Source of the DNA: Nepenthes gracilis
Lineage: Eukaryota; Streptophyta; Magnoliopsida; Caryophyllales; Nepenthaceae
Assembly (NCBI GenBank): GCA_033239525.1
Contig: BSYO01000016.1
Coordinates: 10,241,045-10,305,044, forward strand
Direction of reading: 5' to 3'
DNA length: 64,000 bases
A program made the translations under genes and the position numbers. The first letter of the stretch is position 1. Each line of letters starts with the position of its first letter. This document shows positions 1-11,888 of this stretch, one piece after another. A model generated the notes under the pieces. The model worked only from the letters and a program-made list of their open reading frames with translations. It searched no databases and had not been told where the DNA came from.

Positions 1-121
1 CAAGAGAAATCCGACTGTTTAATTAAAACAAAGTATTGCGATGGTCCCTGAGAATGCTAACGCAATGTGATTTCTACCCAGTGCTCTGAATGTCAAAGTG
101 AAGAAATTCAACCAAGCGCGA

Positions 122-203
<82 letters not shown>

Positions 204-419
204 TGAGATTCTCATTGTCCCTATCTACTATCCAGCGAAATCACAGCCAAGCGAACAGACTTGGCAAAATCAGCGGGGAAAGAAGACCTCGTTGAGCTTG
301 ACTCTAGTTTGACTTTGTGAAATGACTTGGGAGGTGTAGGATAAATGGGAGCCCTCTGCCAAAAGTGGAATACCACTACTTTTAACGTTATTTTACTTAC
401 TCTGTGAGTCGAATGTACG
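1..419 (+). pseudogene. 25S (large-subunit) rRNA fragment, decayed
   Basis: The stretch matches the conserved middle-to-3' part of plant cytosolic 25S rRNA. Landmarks are the CGCGAGTAAACGGCGGGAG block near 118, the TAACTATGACTCTCTTAAGG block near 137, and CCACTACTTTTAACGTTA near 372. It begins at the window edge, so its 5' limit is unknown, and similarity is lost after about 419. Several positions differ from what I recall of functional plant 25S, mostly as C-to-T or G-to-A changes, and the expected continuation is absent. I therefore call it a displaced fragment and not a working rDNA unit. RNA identity is secure; non-functionality is inferred. Confidence 0.9.
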
Positions 420-1248
420 GAGATTCCGTAAATATTCCATTTCAAAAAAAAAAGAAGTTCAAAACAATTGGGATTTTTTTGGAGATTCAATCGTCGAGAT
501 TGAAGGAGTCAATGCAATATTTACTATTTTTAGGAAGATTCAATTTGATGAAAAAAAAAAGAAAAAGTTGTTGAAATTTCAATTGAAATCTTCAATTATT
601 TATTATCATTTATTGTTTATTTTAAGGATATATATATATATATATATAAGTATATAAAATTTATCCAAACACGGCCAAATTACTTGTTCATCATATACGC
701 TTGATGTATTTTGATCTATGATTAAAGTATCTAAGCATGTTAAATGCACTTCTCTCGTCATGTATTCTATAAATTGTTACCTCATTACAGTAAAAAGAAA
801 AAAAAATGTATTGTGTAGAATTTTTCCTTTCATATTGCCTTACCAACAAAAATAACTATGGCCAGATTAATAAATGGGTGGATCATTGGATATGGTTAGA
901 TTGACAAAATACTCAACCCTATTTAATGAAACTAGAATGAAAAAAATAGACTTGATTTCCTCTTAAAACCATGTTAATAGGGCATAGGAAATCTTCATCT
1001 AGGCTCTTCTTGACTGATTGGAAAATATTTTTCTTGGAATGAAAAATTATTTCCCTTGATTGATTCATACTTTGAAAATCATTAAATTATTTATAAGTTT
1101 TAAATATACAAGTGAATAAGCTTTTGAGTCTATTTCAACCTAATAACAATGCAAATGCTGGCCTGAGTAAGATTAGTATCTGTGTTTTTTAAATAACAAA
1201 TATTATATTTCATAATGACAAAAAGATGGTACAAATTAGAATAGATAT
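420..1248. other. AT-rich spacer with no recognised gene
   Basis: Between the rRNA fragment and the first LTR I see only AT-rich sequence with homopurine runs and a TA dinucleotide run at about 628-648. The short ORFs here have no recognisable domain. It may be old element debris, but nothing ties it to a family. Confidence 0.6.
628..648. repeat. (TA)n microsatellite
   Basis: An uninterrupted run of about ten TA units in AT-rich spacer DNA. Confidence 0.9.
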
Positions 1249-2011
1249 TGTTGGGTATGGTCCAAACACAACCAACCCAATCCAAATTGAAAACAGAGCC
1301 CAAAAGCCAATAGTCTAACAATGGATGCAAATACTATATCGACCTCTCAAGCAACCGGATGGTGGAGAATGTACAAGATTGAGCAAAGAAACGGCCTAAC
1401 AGAGTAATAAATAAGGTATTAAATCATAACGAACGGTTATAGTCAATTGAGGGATAATAATGTACATATAGACAACCCGATCCAATAACGGCTGATAAAA
1501 AGCCAACCATTAACGTTTGAACGGTTACTAAACCTACCCAAATAACGGTTACATGTCAAAGGTAATGGCTAGTATTCAATACAATGTAATGCCTTCAATT
1601 ACAGACTATGGTTATGAGCTTACTAATTGGTTAGAATTCAACTATAAATATAAATCTCCAACCAAGAATGGGGCAATTCATATTTAGACATTCAAATGCT
1701 TACGACAAACATATGTCGAAAAAAGAAACCAGTCCTCCATACTCACAAAATGACTCAACGCTTATCTCATTTCCTCACTTTTTTCCTTCATTCCATACCT
1801 TTCTATTTTTCAGAGAAATATTGTTGATTTAAGTGTCGAAAAATATATTAGGGAGTGAATTATGTATACCTCTAACCACTTGCTAAGTTATTATAGTATA
1901 CAGGATTAGAATTTTCAGTTAAGAATACCAGACTCGTAGACTCTCAGATCAGCCAAAAATTTTATCTAACTTTCTAATTCATACAATAATTAATGTTCAA
2001 AGTACGCATCA
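1249..2011 (+). mobile_element. A1: 5' LTR of a Tat-type Ty3/gypsy element
   Basis: The segment starts TGTTGGGTATGG, like the LTR of element B, which starts TGTTGGGCCCC. It ends ...GCATCA directly before a primer binding site. A TATA box (TATAAATA) lies at 1643-1650, and repeated AACGGTTA-type words occur upstream of it. Length is about 763 bp. No matching right LTR is present, because the element is cut at 4462 by element D. The left boundary rests on the TG start and the resemblance to B, so it could be off by a few bases. Confidence 0.75.
1643..1650 (+). promoter_or_regulatory. TATA box of A1 LTR
   Basis: TATAAATA in the middle of the LTR, the usual place for the U3 core promoter of a plant gypsy element. 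Confidence 0.5.
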
Positions 2012-2012
2012 C

Positions 2013-2030
2013 TGGTGTTGTTTGTAGGAA
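2013..2030 (+). other. A1 primer binding site, mutated
   Basis: TGGTGTTGTTTGTAGGAA sits two bases inside the LTR end. It aligns without gaps to the B element site TGGCGCCGTCTGTGGGAA, with five differences, all C-to-T or G-to-A. This supports Tat-lineage assignment and methylation-driven decay. Confidence 0.8.
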
Positions 2031-2109
2031 CGTGATTAAGTTGTCTGTTCTTATGCAAACCTAAATCCTTAAAAAAGAGCCTAACTCACTAGCTGATGAG
2101 CATAAATGT

Positions 2110-3670
2110 GGAGTCCATGGTGGCGTAGGTTTACAATATGTTGAGAATGCTCAAGTCCTTATCTGACAAGTTGGAGGACTTAGAGTACCTGCCCCTAACT
2201 CTCAAGCGTACACCTCTAGAAGGAAGAAGGGAAGAAAGTTTGCATCCAAAGGGACATCACAACAATCAAAGATCCCAGAGGGGCAAGAAGTGTCCCTTCG
2301 AAAAATCCATTTTAGCTCAAAGGTCGAATCAACTTTGAGACCAGGGAGGAAAGTCTCGAGCAGCGAAATCCACAATACAATTTGGATATGCAGCGACCGT
2401 TAACGCGGATGAAGTAACATGCAGCAGTGTGCCAAAGAATATCCCAAATAGACAGGCACCTCGTATGTTTGCCAACCATTAGAAGTTAAGGATATTTTTC
2501 AATGTAAAAAGAATCACGTCCACCACTGAGGTGGAAGGAAGAATTAAAAGGATCGAATGACAACTATTTGTTGGAAGCACAGTCGAGCAATCAGTTGAGT
2601 TAGGCAGGCGCTGTTCACCAAGGAAATCAAAATGCATCGACTCCCTCTAAAATTTAAGATGCCAACCCTGAAGCACTACGATGGAGCATTGACCCAATAG
2701 ATTATTGTATCATTTTCGAACATTGTTGGGGTTCCAATGTTTGAAGGACCTTGCTCTATGCCTTTTCTTTCCTTTGACCCTCAATGGAGATGTATGAATT
2801 TGGTTATATTAGTTGGCACCGAATTTGATTCAATCCTTCTAGGAGTTAGCTAATCAATTTTTTGTCTCAGTTCACCTGGAACTGAAAGAAGAAGAAACAA
2901 TCATGGCACCTTATCAAGATATAATAAGGTCCGAATGAAAGTATGAAGCATTTTCTGCCATTTTTTATGTTGAGACTTGAGGCATATCCAAACTCATCGA
3001 TGAGGTAAAGCTTAACTCACTCATGGTCACCATATACTCTGGAGAGTTTTTTAAATATTTAGTCCAACAAGAACTAAGACTTTCCTTGACGCTAAAACTA
3101 TTACCCTGGTGTACATTATGACCGATGAGGCCAATGAAGCAAAATGGTCGAAGCACTCAAACCATATCCATAATCTAGGGTCAACCAGCGAAAAAAGAGT
3201 GACAATGACAACTCATTCACTTGTGATCTCAGAAAGCATTATAGGATTGAGCTGAGGGTTAGTAGGGAGTATAAACTGCTGAATCTCACTCCGCTAAATG
3301 ACACTTGGACCAATGTCTTGATGCAGATCAAGACAAGAAATTTCAGAAGTGGCTTAAGCCAGTCAAAAATCGGAAGGGAGGGGAACAGTTGAAATATTAT
3401 TTTTATCATCGATTTCTTATCTATAGTATTGACGACTATTGGTTTCTATAGAAAGAAATTAAGATCATAATTCAAATAGGGTACCTCAATAAATACTTGA
3501 AAAACTCATGATTTGCTCCTGGTAACACCATCAGTGATGACATGAAGCAACCGAAGCAACATTGCAATCAAGTGGCTGTTAGAGTGGTGAATATGATATC
3601 TACAAATTTGACCAAAAATAATATTCTAGGTCGTCTCAAGAAGACTTCTTCCAACAAGAGGTAGAAGATA
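2110..3670 (+). pseudogene. A1: Tat-type gag remnant
   Basis: Gag is the capsid/nucleocapsid polyprotein that packages element RNA. Only short open pieces survive (for example 66 codons at 2138-2338). Family signs are a KFKMPTL-like start before a YDG-type motif near 2650-2690, and a stretch near 3300-3420 resembling the LN-T-T-VL-QI segment that precedes the nucleocapsid of Tat gags. DNA from about 2270 onward is clearly homologous to 45327-46200 (element A2), including the shared block around 'gtttgccaacc' (2468 and 45540). Many stops and frameshifts make it non-coding. Family assignment is good; exact ends are approximate. Confidence 0.7.
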
Positions 3671-4461
3671 TGAGTAGAAAATGATGTCATTGGTTTTAAT
3701 AACAATGATATGATACATATAATTACTCCCTATTCAGACATTCTTGTTGTATCTATGCTTGTTTCAGTTTTAAATGAAATCGTTAACTATTAGTTGAAAC
3801 TAGTCTTTATTAACAATAAAAGTGCTTGGCATATTCTTTACCTTGATGCATTCTTTAAGTTAGAGCTTAGAAAGAATCAAATGCAGCCAGTCAAAGGTCC
3901 TTTATATAGATTAGACAATGAACCCATATCAATACAAGGAATCATTCAGTTATAAGTTATGCTAGAAATGTATCCTAAAATGGCCTCTTAGATATTAACA
4001 TTTCTGGTGGTAGACCTAATCTTGATCTACAACGCCATTTTAGACTGATACTACTTGGTGGCATTCGGAGTGGTGACCTCCATCTCACTCCTAAAAATAA
4101 ATTTTATGACCTCATTCGGGGTGGGAGAAGTGCGATGTGATCAAGTCACCAAGTGGAACTTGTTATCTAACCATATAGGTCAATCAGTATTGACTCAGCT
4201 GATCAAAAAATTAGACCTTCATGATGAGGCTACACTCCAACAAGGCTTACCTAGTAAATCTTTCCCTGCAAGTCCCTCTAAATCTGACGGAGCTAGATAA
4301 ATATGTCTAGATTGGAAGGTTCTTGCCCGACCATTTGTGAGAGTGATTGATGGAGTTTCTATAACAAAACTCAAATGTGTTCACATGGATATTGACAAAC
4401 ATGCCCAAGATTCCTACAAAAGTAATGATTTACAAGTTGACCCTAATATTAGGGCACAAAC
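3670..4461 (+). pseudogene. A1: Tat-type aspartic protease region, cut by element D
   Basis: Translation in shifting frames shows the pattern that follows gag in Tat elements: an LV-NNKSA-ILYLDAF-like active-site segment near 3797-3850, a PLYRLDNEPI-like stretch near 3900, FLVVDLI near 3998-4015, and an 81-codon open piece (4055-4300) with a GVGEVRCDQ motif. The catalytic Asp of the usual D-N-G-S is replaced by Asn, so the enzyme would be dead even without the stops. Sequence stops abruptly at 4461, where the LTR of D begins. A2 carries the same region at 46290-46800. Confidence 0.7.
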
Positions 4462-5041
4462 TGTAACACCATGAATATTTTTGAATCTTTTATTATAAAT
4501 TATATAAAAATTATTGGGTTACATTTAAAAAGAAATAAATAAAAATATATATATAATTGGATAATTTCTTAGATTGGTCTTAATGGGCCCAAGTTTTAAT
4601 ACTTGAACTTGATTTAGCTATCATTTTAATAAATTTAAATATTTGCGATTATGTTATATTAACAAAATAATAGTACAACAAAATTAAAATATAATAATAA
4701 TAATAATAATTAGATATATATATAATAGAATAAAATAATATTATATTAATATTAATTAAGAATGGGAATAAAAAGAAAGAAGGAAAGAAGAAGAAAGGGA
4801 GAAGGGAAGGAAGAAAGGAAAAGAGGAAAGGAGAAGAGAGAGAGGGAAACGGAGCGATTCAGCAGCGGCGGGGAGAAAGAAGGAAATCTGCATTCTAAAT
4901 GAAAATTAGTTAAACCCTAATTAGATCCTCCTTTATTTAAGGAGACAGTGGTGAGGAGAGGAGGGCACGAATCGAAGAGGAAAGCCATGTACAAATCGAA
5001 GAGAGGCCGCCGTTACTATCAATTTCGGTAGAAAAAGAAGA

Positions 5042-5046
5042 AATTG
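5042..5046. repeat. Target-site duplication of E, left copy (AATTG)
   Basis: AATTG directly precedes the TG of solo LTR E and is repeated exactly at 8260-8264. Five bases is the standard duplication for Ty3/gypsy integrases. Confidence 0.9.
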
Positions 5047-6339
5047 TGTAGTGACTTGAGCTCGAGTCCCTAAACTCGACCCGAACCACCTAAGTAAAAT
5101 CTAAAATCATCTGAAATCATCAATTATATTTCAGAATTTATAACATCAATCAATATAAATGAACTCAAAATCATCACATCAATAAAATTTATGACACCAT
5201 AGTTGATTATTATAATTACATTACTAAATAAACATCCATAATAATAAACTATTTAAAATAGAAATAGTATTGATAGTTATAATGTCAAATTCTTATAAAT
5301 AAAAGTTTGATAAATGTCAAAAAGTTAATAAACCAACAAATGATCTCAAATCTCGACCATGGAAGCTTTAATTTTTGATATCATCTCTATCTGAAATCTA
5401 TATAGTAATATACGATCTTTTCTAACCTAATATCAACCTATCTACTCTAAAGTCAATAAAATATAAGAGTGAGCTGAATATACAACAAATGAATATAATC
5501 AACAATAGAGGAATACAAGTAAGCATCTCGGATACTAACAACAAATGTATAAAATTAGTAATAGCATGTAATATACCAATTCCTATCCGAGACTCAATAA
5601 CATGTCGTGTACACGACCTGAAAGCCATACAAACGACAAGATATTAAGAATGCAATATGAATTTCATTAAATCCGATCGTCGGCTCAATACGAAATCATA
5701 ACTGTACGAAATAATAATAATCTCCACGGACCTTATTATACCATAGTGAACCAAATGTCACGTATTTACATCTCCAACGGTTGGGTAAGTATCATGAGAT
5801 TACCCAATATCCTGAGTATTTTCACTACCCTTACAGTCCTCCTAGATGTTGAACCCTAGCATGCTCATGCCATTTCTGATACCTCTCGCTAATAATATCC
5901 CTGATATCATCCTCTACGATGGTCATTAGGTTATAAGTATCCCTTCTCAATAGTAATGACCTCAACCTCTGAATGAAATTGATATAAAAAATATATAAAC
6001 TATTCTAAGGTCTCATGAATTCTCATTCATCCGATTACTATGGAGCCTTCACACACTCTCATTTACTTATCCATAGAATACTACTAATATTTACACACAC
6101 GGTCAAAGCCAATAGAGAATTGTTTATCACCGGAATAGGAGAAAAATCCAAGAAATTCTAAATATTTTGCAGACCCTTTTAAATATCTGATTTGATTATT
6201 ACCGATCATCCAAGTGTGCCAAATCTTATTTCTAAGGCCATAGAATACCCTTTTATTTCGTCACTACCGAACAAACTCACAATTCTTATTTATTTAACTA
6301 TCTTGATTAATTCCATGATGGTCAATTAAAATAATTACT

Positions 6340-6860
6340 ATTAATTTTCTCCTCAATATATATACACGTAAATATACGTTATGTACATCTATTTTTCGAT
6401 TAACCAATATATATATACACCAACTCGTATAAATACGTACATGTTTATATACACATCAACGTCACGTATACACACATGTATATGAATGCATATATATATA
6501 AATACACTTACCTCACCATCTTCTACTTATACCTCATACATGTATTTATACCTTTACATATATAATCCTTTCTTAAGACAAGTACAAATATATATATATA
6601 TATATTATCATGCATTTATGTATGAACATAAACGTATTTTCATCAACACTCGTATACCTACACATGTATAAAAAAGTAGATGTGTTTTCGTACCCCTATA
6701 AATTGTATGTGTATATATACATACATATAAATAGCCTTTGCACACATATCTATATAAATACACGACAAACACACCATCGGCATTAGTATATGCGAGCTTA
6801 CCTACAGCTGCATAATATACATCATGTATACAACATATATACGCACACATAATGTAGAAA
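6340..6860. repeat. TA/CA-rich low-complexity stretch in E
   Basis: Repeated tatata, acaca and catgta words over about 500 bp, inside the solo LTR. The ORFs here are made only of these words. It corresponds in position and style to the GT-rich 8690-9020 of D on the other strand. Confidence 0.75.
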
Positions 6861-7673
6861 TAATTAACAACAAAGGCTTCCCAACATATATCCTACACCC
6901 TATCTACCACTTCGCACAATCGCCCAAATAGAGCATTAAACTTTGTTTTCTAATTTATTTCTTTCATACTCAAGAATCAAAATAGGAGAGTAACCATACA
7001 AAATTTCCGTCTTATAATGTGTAAACAAGGTTTTATAGCATCAATATAGTGACTATTATGCATCAATATCATTGATTCTTTATCACCCAAGTCGAAGGCT
7101 CTGTTTCTACCCAATGATTGGCTCATGACGAAAAGCGGTCGAATCCCACAAAATCAAGGCATCTAGCAAAGGAATACGATTAATAATAAGTGGAGAATGA
7201 TTTAGTTGGAAGAAAGAGTAATTTTACTTGCAACAATTAGGAAGATTACTTACCCAAAACTGTAGCACAGCTAGGGTTTAGCGACGGTGGTGGCGACTAC
7301 AGCCCAAACTCACAACGGTGACTTTGATTACAGAGGTGGTGGCGGATTTGAACAGTCATGAAGACACTCCCTCCGGCACCGATCGATGACGGTAGTGGTG
7401 GTTTTGCACTGCTTCGGCTCACTTTCCCACCCGCTTTCACTCACGCCATCCCCTTTCTTAAATAATGGAAGGTCGCCTTTTAGGGGTTTGGTTGGGTTAC
7501 CATTTTGGCATCAATTTTCCTTCATTCCTTCAGCATTGCCACAACCCTTGTGCCATTTCCCCCTTTCCCACTTTTCTTTCCGTCTTCTTCTCCTTTCCTT
7601 TTTTTCTTTTTTCTTTCCTTTTCTTTTCTTTCTTCCTTCTTTCTCTCATTCCTTCTCTTCTTCCTTCATTTCC

Positions 7674-7733
<60 letters not shown>
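7674..7733. repeat. (ATT)n microsatellite, about 20 units
   Basis: A near-perfect trinucleotide run, immediately after a 130-bp pyrimidine tract. It generates the poly-Ile/poly-Tyr/poly-Leu ORFs in three frames, which are not genes. Confidence 0.95.
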
Positions 7734-7734
<1 letters not shown>

Positions 7735-8259
7735 TATTTATCCTTAATATCCCATCATCAATATTATTATTATCATTTAATAATATATAATAACATTTAT
7801 TATTATTGTTATTTATTACAATCATTATAAATTATTGTATATATATTTACATATTTATTTATCTCTAATTAAAAATATAAATTAGTTAATTATCTAATTA
7901 CCTTTACAAATATATTTAAAATTTTAATCACAATTTCTAATATTTTAACTTCTTTTAAATTTAATGATATTTTTAGCCAATAAATTTTTGATACACTATG
8001 GTCCACCCTGCAATTGTTTATTTAATTAGTTCGATTTGTAATTAAACTATTTTGAATTAATTTACTAGTCAATCTAAATTTAAATTAAGGACTCAAGTAT
8101 TCAAATCCAATCCATCGATCCAAATATTTCAAACTTATTAGGCCCAAATATAAAATTTTATATCCAAAATAGTTACTAAAATAGTCAGATAATTATCACA
8201 ACTAATTTGATAATTTATTCTTATAAGATAATAAAATTAAAAATATTTAGGATGTCACA

Positions 8260-8264
8260 AATTG
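8260..8264. repeat. Target-site duplication of E, right copy (AATTG)
   Basis: Exact copy of 5042-5046, after which D's LTR resumes. Confidence 0.9.
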
Positions 8265-8799
8265 AGGCAAATAAATTCTCCCATTTTTCTTGTCGATATC
8301 AACTTTATATTTGTATGTTTGGATTTTGTGGGGAATGAATGAAAATTCGGCTGCAAATCATGAATAATGAAAACAGAGCCCATAGCTTTAATGGTGAAAG
8401 ACATGATATTTGTTGGATTTCGAGGTGAATTAAGGTGTGAAATTTAGTGGGATTATTGTGCAAACCCATATTCTTCGTAGGAAAAGAGGGAGGAAAAAAA
8501 AAGAAAATTTTCTTGCTTTTTTGTGGGAATCGATCTGGTTAGTGGATTAGAGCACTATGCTCTATTTTTCCTTTGTTTTTCCCTTAATTATAGTATCGTG
8601 AATATGGGGAGATGTGATTCGAGATTTTTGTTTTGTTGATGTGTGATTCATGGGAAGGATTTTGTAGATATGTATTTGAGAAATTTACATGTATAAATAC
8701 GCGAGTTGATTATATGATTGTGTGTACATATACACGCATATGTATATACGGGGATGGCATCAGTTTGAAGATGACATACCCTTTATGTGTGCTGTGTTT

Positions 8800-9010
8800 G
8801 TGTGTGTGTGAGTATTAGAGTGTGCTACTCGGTATGTGGGTGTTGCTGTGTATGTGTGCGCACTATGTGCGTGTGTGTGTGGGTAAGCAGCGTGTGCTGC
8901 TGTGTGTGTGTGTGCCTGGGTGTGTATGTATAGGTGCGTACAGTGTGCTGCTATGGGGTGTGTGTACTGGCAATGGCGGTGAAAGTGTGAGTGTGTATAT
9001 TGGGAGTGTG
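8800..9010. repeat. GT-rich low-complexity stretch in D LTR
   Basis: Dense GT/GTGTG runs interrupted by short unique words. It lies in the U3-like part of the LTR, and the Val/Cys-rich ORFs over it are compositional artefacts. Confidence 0.8.
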
Positions 9011-10398
9011 GTTGTATATATTTATGTATTGAAATTATAAGTTGGAAGAAATTAATGTCGATTATTATTTTGATTGGATATTTACAAAATTAACCAAATA
9101 GTTAAATAATGTGAGAAATTATGACCTTATTTGGTACCATCAAAATAGCAAGTATTTTTGGTAGCCTTAGGGACAAAATTGGGATACCGGGTGAGTTAGA
9201 AAGGTTTTAATAAAATATTATGACATTTAATTGAATATTTAAATTTTCCTTGAACTCTCTCTCGCTCTTGTGATAAATTATTCTTTAACAAAATAGCAAC
9301 TTTCCTCGATTGTAAGCGTATATTTTAATCGTCTATGGATAAATAAAAGAAAGTGTACAAAGACTCTATGGTATTCGGACGAATGAGAATTCGTAAGACC
9401 TTAGAATAGTCTGTACTTTTTTAATGCCTATTTCATTCTGGAGATTTAAGTCGTTAATATTGAAGAGGGGTGCTTATAACATAGTGACCATCGTAGATGA
9501 TGATATTATAGATGTCATTGACGAGGGGTATTAGAGATGGTATAAGTATATTACGGGTATAATATTTGGGAGGACTGTAGGGATAGTAGGGAGATCATAG
9601 AACTGGATAACCTCGTAATATTTATCCAACTGTTGGAGGTATAAATACTTGGCCTTGATTCACTATGGTAGAATTAAAACCACAAAGATTATGGTTATCT
9701 TGTAGAAATGATATTATTGTTACCTGGTACAATTGTAACTTCATATTGAGTTGATAATCAAATTCGATGAAATTCATGTTGCATTTATGATATCCAATTG
9801 TTTATATGGATTTTGGATCATAGACATAACATGTTATTAAATCTCGAATAGCAAATTGTATACTTTATATTATTATTAATTTTATATATCTGATATTATA
9901 ATCCAAAATGCTTATGTATATTCTTGTGTTGTTACTTATATTTATTTCATGAGCATTCAGCTCACTCTTATATTTTCTTTAGTACCGGAGTAAACAAGTT
10001 GATATCAGATTTGTAGAGATCGTATATCGTTGTGGTGATTTCATGTAGAGACGAACCTCAATGCCTGAGGCTATTAGGACGAGAGATTTAGATTGTTTAT
10101 TAGCTTATTAACATTTGAATATTTATCAGGACTGTGTTCTTAGAAATTTAATATTATAAATATTTATATTTTTTTTATTTTGAGAAATTTTTTATTATGA
10201 ACATTATATTTCTTGATGCATTTATAAGGATTGTCAATGATCATTGAGTGTTGGTGATTAATAATTTTGAACTCATTTATATTGATGGATGTTGAGATTT
10301 TATGATGGATAATTGACAATTTTGATGAGCTAGAAGATCTTTTATATAATCGGTTCGGGCTAGCTCTTAGGACTCAAGTTTGGGTCGTTACAATTAGA

Positions 10399-10409
10399 TG
10401 GTATCAGAG
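10399..10409 (+). other. D primer binding site (tRNA-iMet type)
   Basis: TGGTATCAGAG, complementary to the 3' end of plant initiator Met tRNA, six bases after the LTR end. It primes minus-strand cDNA synthesis. Confidence 0.85.
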
Positions 10410-10556
10410 AGTTAAGGTTCTATGAGAATATTAAAAGATTCTAGGAATTACTGATATTAGAGAATATTTGATGATTCAATGGGATTTAAGGTTTTAGATT
10501 TATGATAATTCTAAGTCTGATTGAAAGCTGTATATGTTTTGAGGACTTAGGATTTA

Positions 10557-11629
10557 ATGAAAAAAGAAAAAAAATCTAAGCTTGATTGTTTTGGTGCAGC
10601 TATGTTTGACAAAGCTAGTTATCATTCCACAAGTTCTTTAAGAGGCTTTGGTCAGGCTGTGACATCCCCAGATATGGCCAAGAGCCAATGCACTCCATCA
10701 ATTGAATGGACCGGAGACGCAGACAGTGGGAGCACAAGTTTTAGGGCAGGTTCCCAAGAAACACAACTATTTCAAGGATTTTATGGAGTAGAGGCTCCTA
10801 GAGTTTATGGGGGGAAACTAATCTCGCCAAGGCTAACTATTGGATAGGGAGAATGGAAAAAGCATTCACCGTTATTGGTTGTTCTCTAGAGGAACGAGTT
10901 TGTTATGTTGCATACAAGTTGAGTGGCAAAGCGGAATATTGGTGGAGCTCTAAGCTTAGGGAGCTTGGACAGGAGGCAGAGACACTTACATGGGAGGTTT
11001 TTTGCCAAATGTTCAATGACAAAAACTTTTTAAAAAGCTTAAGAAACATCAAGGAAAAGGAGTTCCTTCAGCTTCAGCAAGGGTCAATGACCATTACTCA
11101 ATATGAGGCCAAATTTATACAATTCTCGCACTATGCACCCTATTGTGTTGCTGATGAAACAAGGAAGGATGAGAGGTTCCAGCAAGGACTAGCATATATT
11201 ATCCGCTATCATTTTGCTTCTCACGCTCTCGAGGATTATGGGGCGATCTTGAGAAGATCGTTATTGATTGAGCAGGAGTTGGGGAGTGAGGCCCTGATGC
11301 CTGCATCTGCTGCTAGTGGTTTTACTAGACCATCGATGTTTTCAGGAAAGAAGAGAAAGGTCTGTTTCATTTGTGGAAAGGTAGGACATTTATCCAAGGA
11401 TTGCCGTTCCAAGTGGCTCACGTCTCATATCCAGTTGGGGACTATGGTTCCACTCAGACGATACCGATGCCAACTCAGTCAGGATCTTCATTTAGTGGAC
11501 AATTTGGACCTCCCACGTGCTACAATTGTGGAAAGCCTAGATATTTTTCTTGTGATTGCCATACACCTAAGAAATTATCATCGTTCTTGTAGTCAAAGAA
11601 CCAGGTCCAGGGGAAGGTGTTTGCACTGA
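10557..11629 (+). pseudogene. D: gag (capsid and two zinc knuckles), frameshifted
   Basis: The reading frame breaks at about 10847 (96 codons, then stop). It continues in another frame at 10853-11629 (258 codons) and shifts again near 11400-11440. The capsid shows MEKAF, YKLSGKAEYWW and the YEAKFIQFSHYAPY segment typical of chromovirus gag. Two nucleocapsid knuckles are visible: CFICGKVGHLSKDC (11362-11403) and a CYNC-type one near 11518-11560 whose expected His is Tyr. The N-terminal part (10557-10847) matches gag only at its end (FQGF..GVEAP). The gag sits in normal order after the primer site and before the protease. Confidence 0.85.
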
Positions 11630-11643
11630 CAGAGTAAGATGAT

Positions 11644-11888
11644 GTGGCTACCCCGACGGTCATGGAAGGTATTCCTCTTATTCACTCTATATCTGCTCAT
11701 GTATTATTTGACTCTGGTTGCACGTATTCATTTGTGGCACCAAGTTTTGCTACTGGTCTTAGGGTAGAAGCTGCACCCTTAGACTTTATTTTATCTGTGT
11801 CTACATCAATGGGTGAGATCGTGCAATTGGAGGAAATATATCCCCATTGTATGGTTCATATTGGTGGCCACGATCAACCAGCTGACCC
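11644..11888 (+). pseudogene. D: aspartic protease, N-terminal part, split by element C
   Basis: A retropepsin-type protease fragment with an intact active site D-S-G at 11710-11718 (LFDSGCTYSF). It is followed by the PLDF-LSVST-GE pattern and an IGGH segment. Translation runs into the end of element C after 11888. The missing C-terminal part, with the FDVI-----W flap-side motif, restarts at 26485 after C and matches in register across the duplicated GACC(C/T). A stop just upstream (near 11636) separates it from gag. It is dead because of the 14.6-kb insertion. Confidence 0.85.
11884..11888. repeat. Target-site duplication of C, left copy (GACCC)
   Basis: Five bases before the TG of C's LTR. 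The right copy, GACCT at 26485-26489, differs by one C/T transition. Confidence 0.8.

Larger units (their letters stand above)
5047..8259 (-). mobile_element. Element E: solo LTR, related to D's LTR, reverse orientation
   Basis: On the minus strand this 3213-bp unit starts TGTGACATCC (at 8259) and ends GTCACTACA (at 5047). It has no internal region and is bracketed by a perfect AATTG duplication. It is homologous to D's LTR: its U5 part (about 5047-6200) aligns, inverted, to 9300-10392. Solo LTRs arise by recombination between the two LTRs of one element. Low-complexity expansions (ATT at 7674-7733, a polypyrimidine tract at 7540-7673, TA/CA-rich 6340-6860) explain its greater length. No coding potential is credible. 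Confidence 0.9.
4462..10392 (+). mobile_element. D: 5' LTR (with nested solo LTR E)
   Basis: The LTR begins TGTAAC and ends GTTACA, perfect inverted termini, followed six bases later by a tRNA-Met type primer site. Without E and one duplication copy it is about 2.7 kb (4462-5046 plus 8265-10392). A purine-rich tract lies at 4765-4860 and a GT-rich stretch at 8800-9010. The block 9380-9560, with GAATGAGAATTCGTAAGACC, is shared with E in inverted orientation. The long LTR is typical of Tekay/Del elements. Confidence 0.85.

Noticed and set aside
7386..7830. Three overlapping plus-strand ORFs of 80-134 codons
   Set aside because: They consist of a pyrimidine tract and an ATT microsatellite inside solo LTR E. 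No domain.
8633..9040. Val/Cys-rich ORFs
   Set aside because: Translation of GT repeats in the LTR of D.
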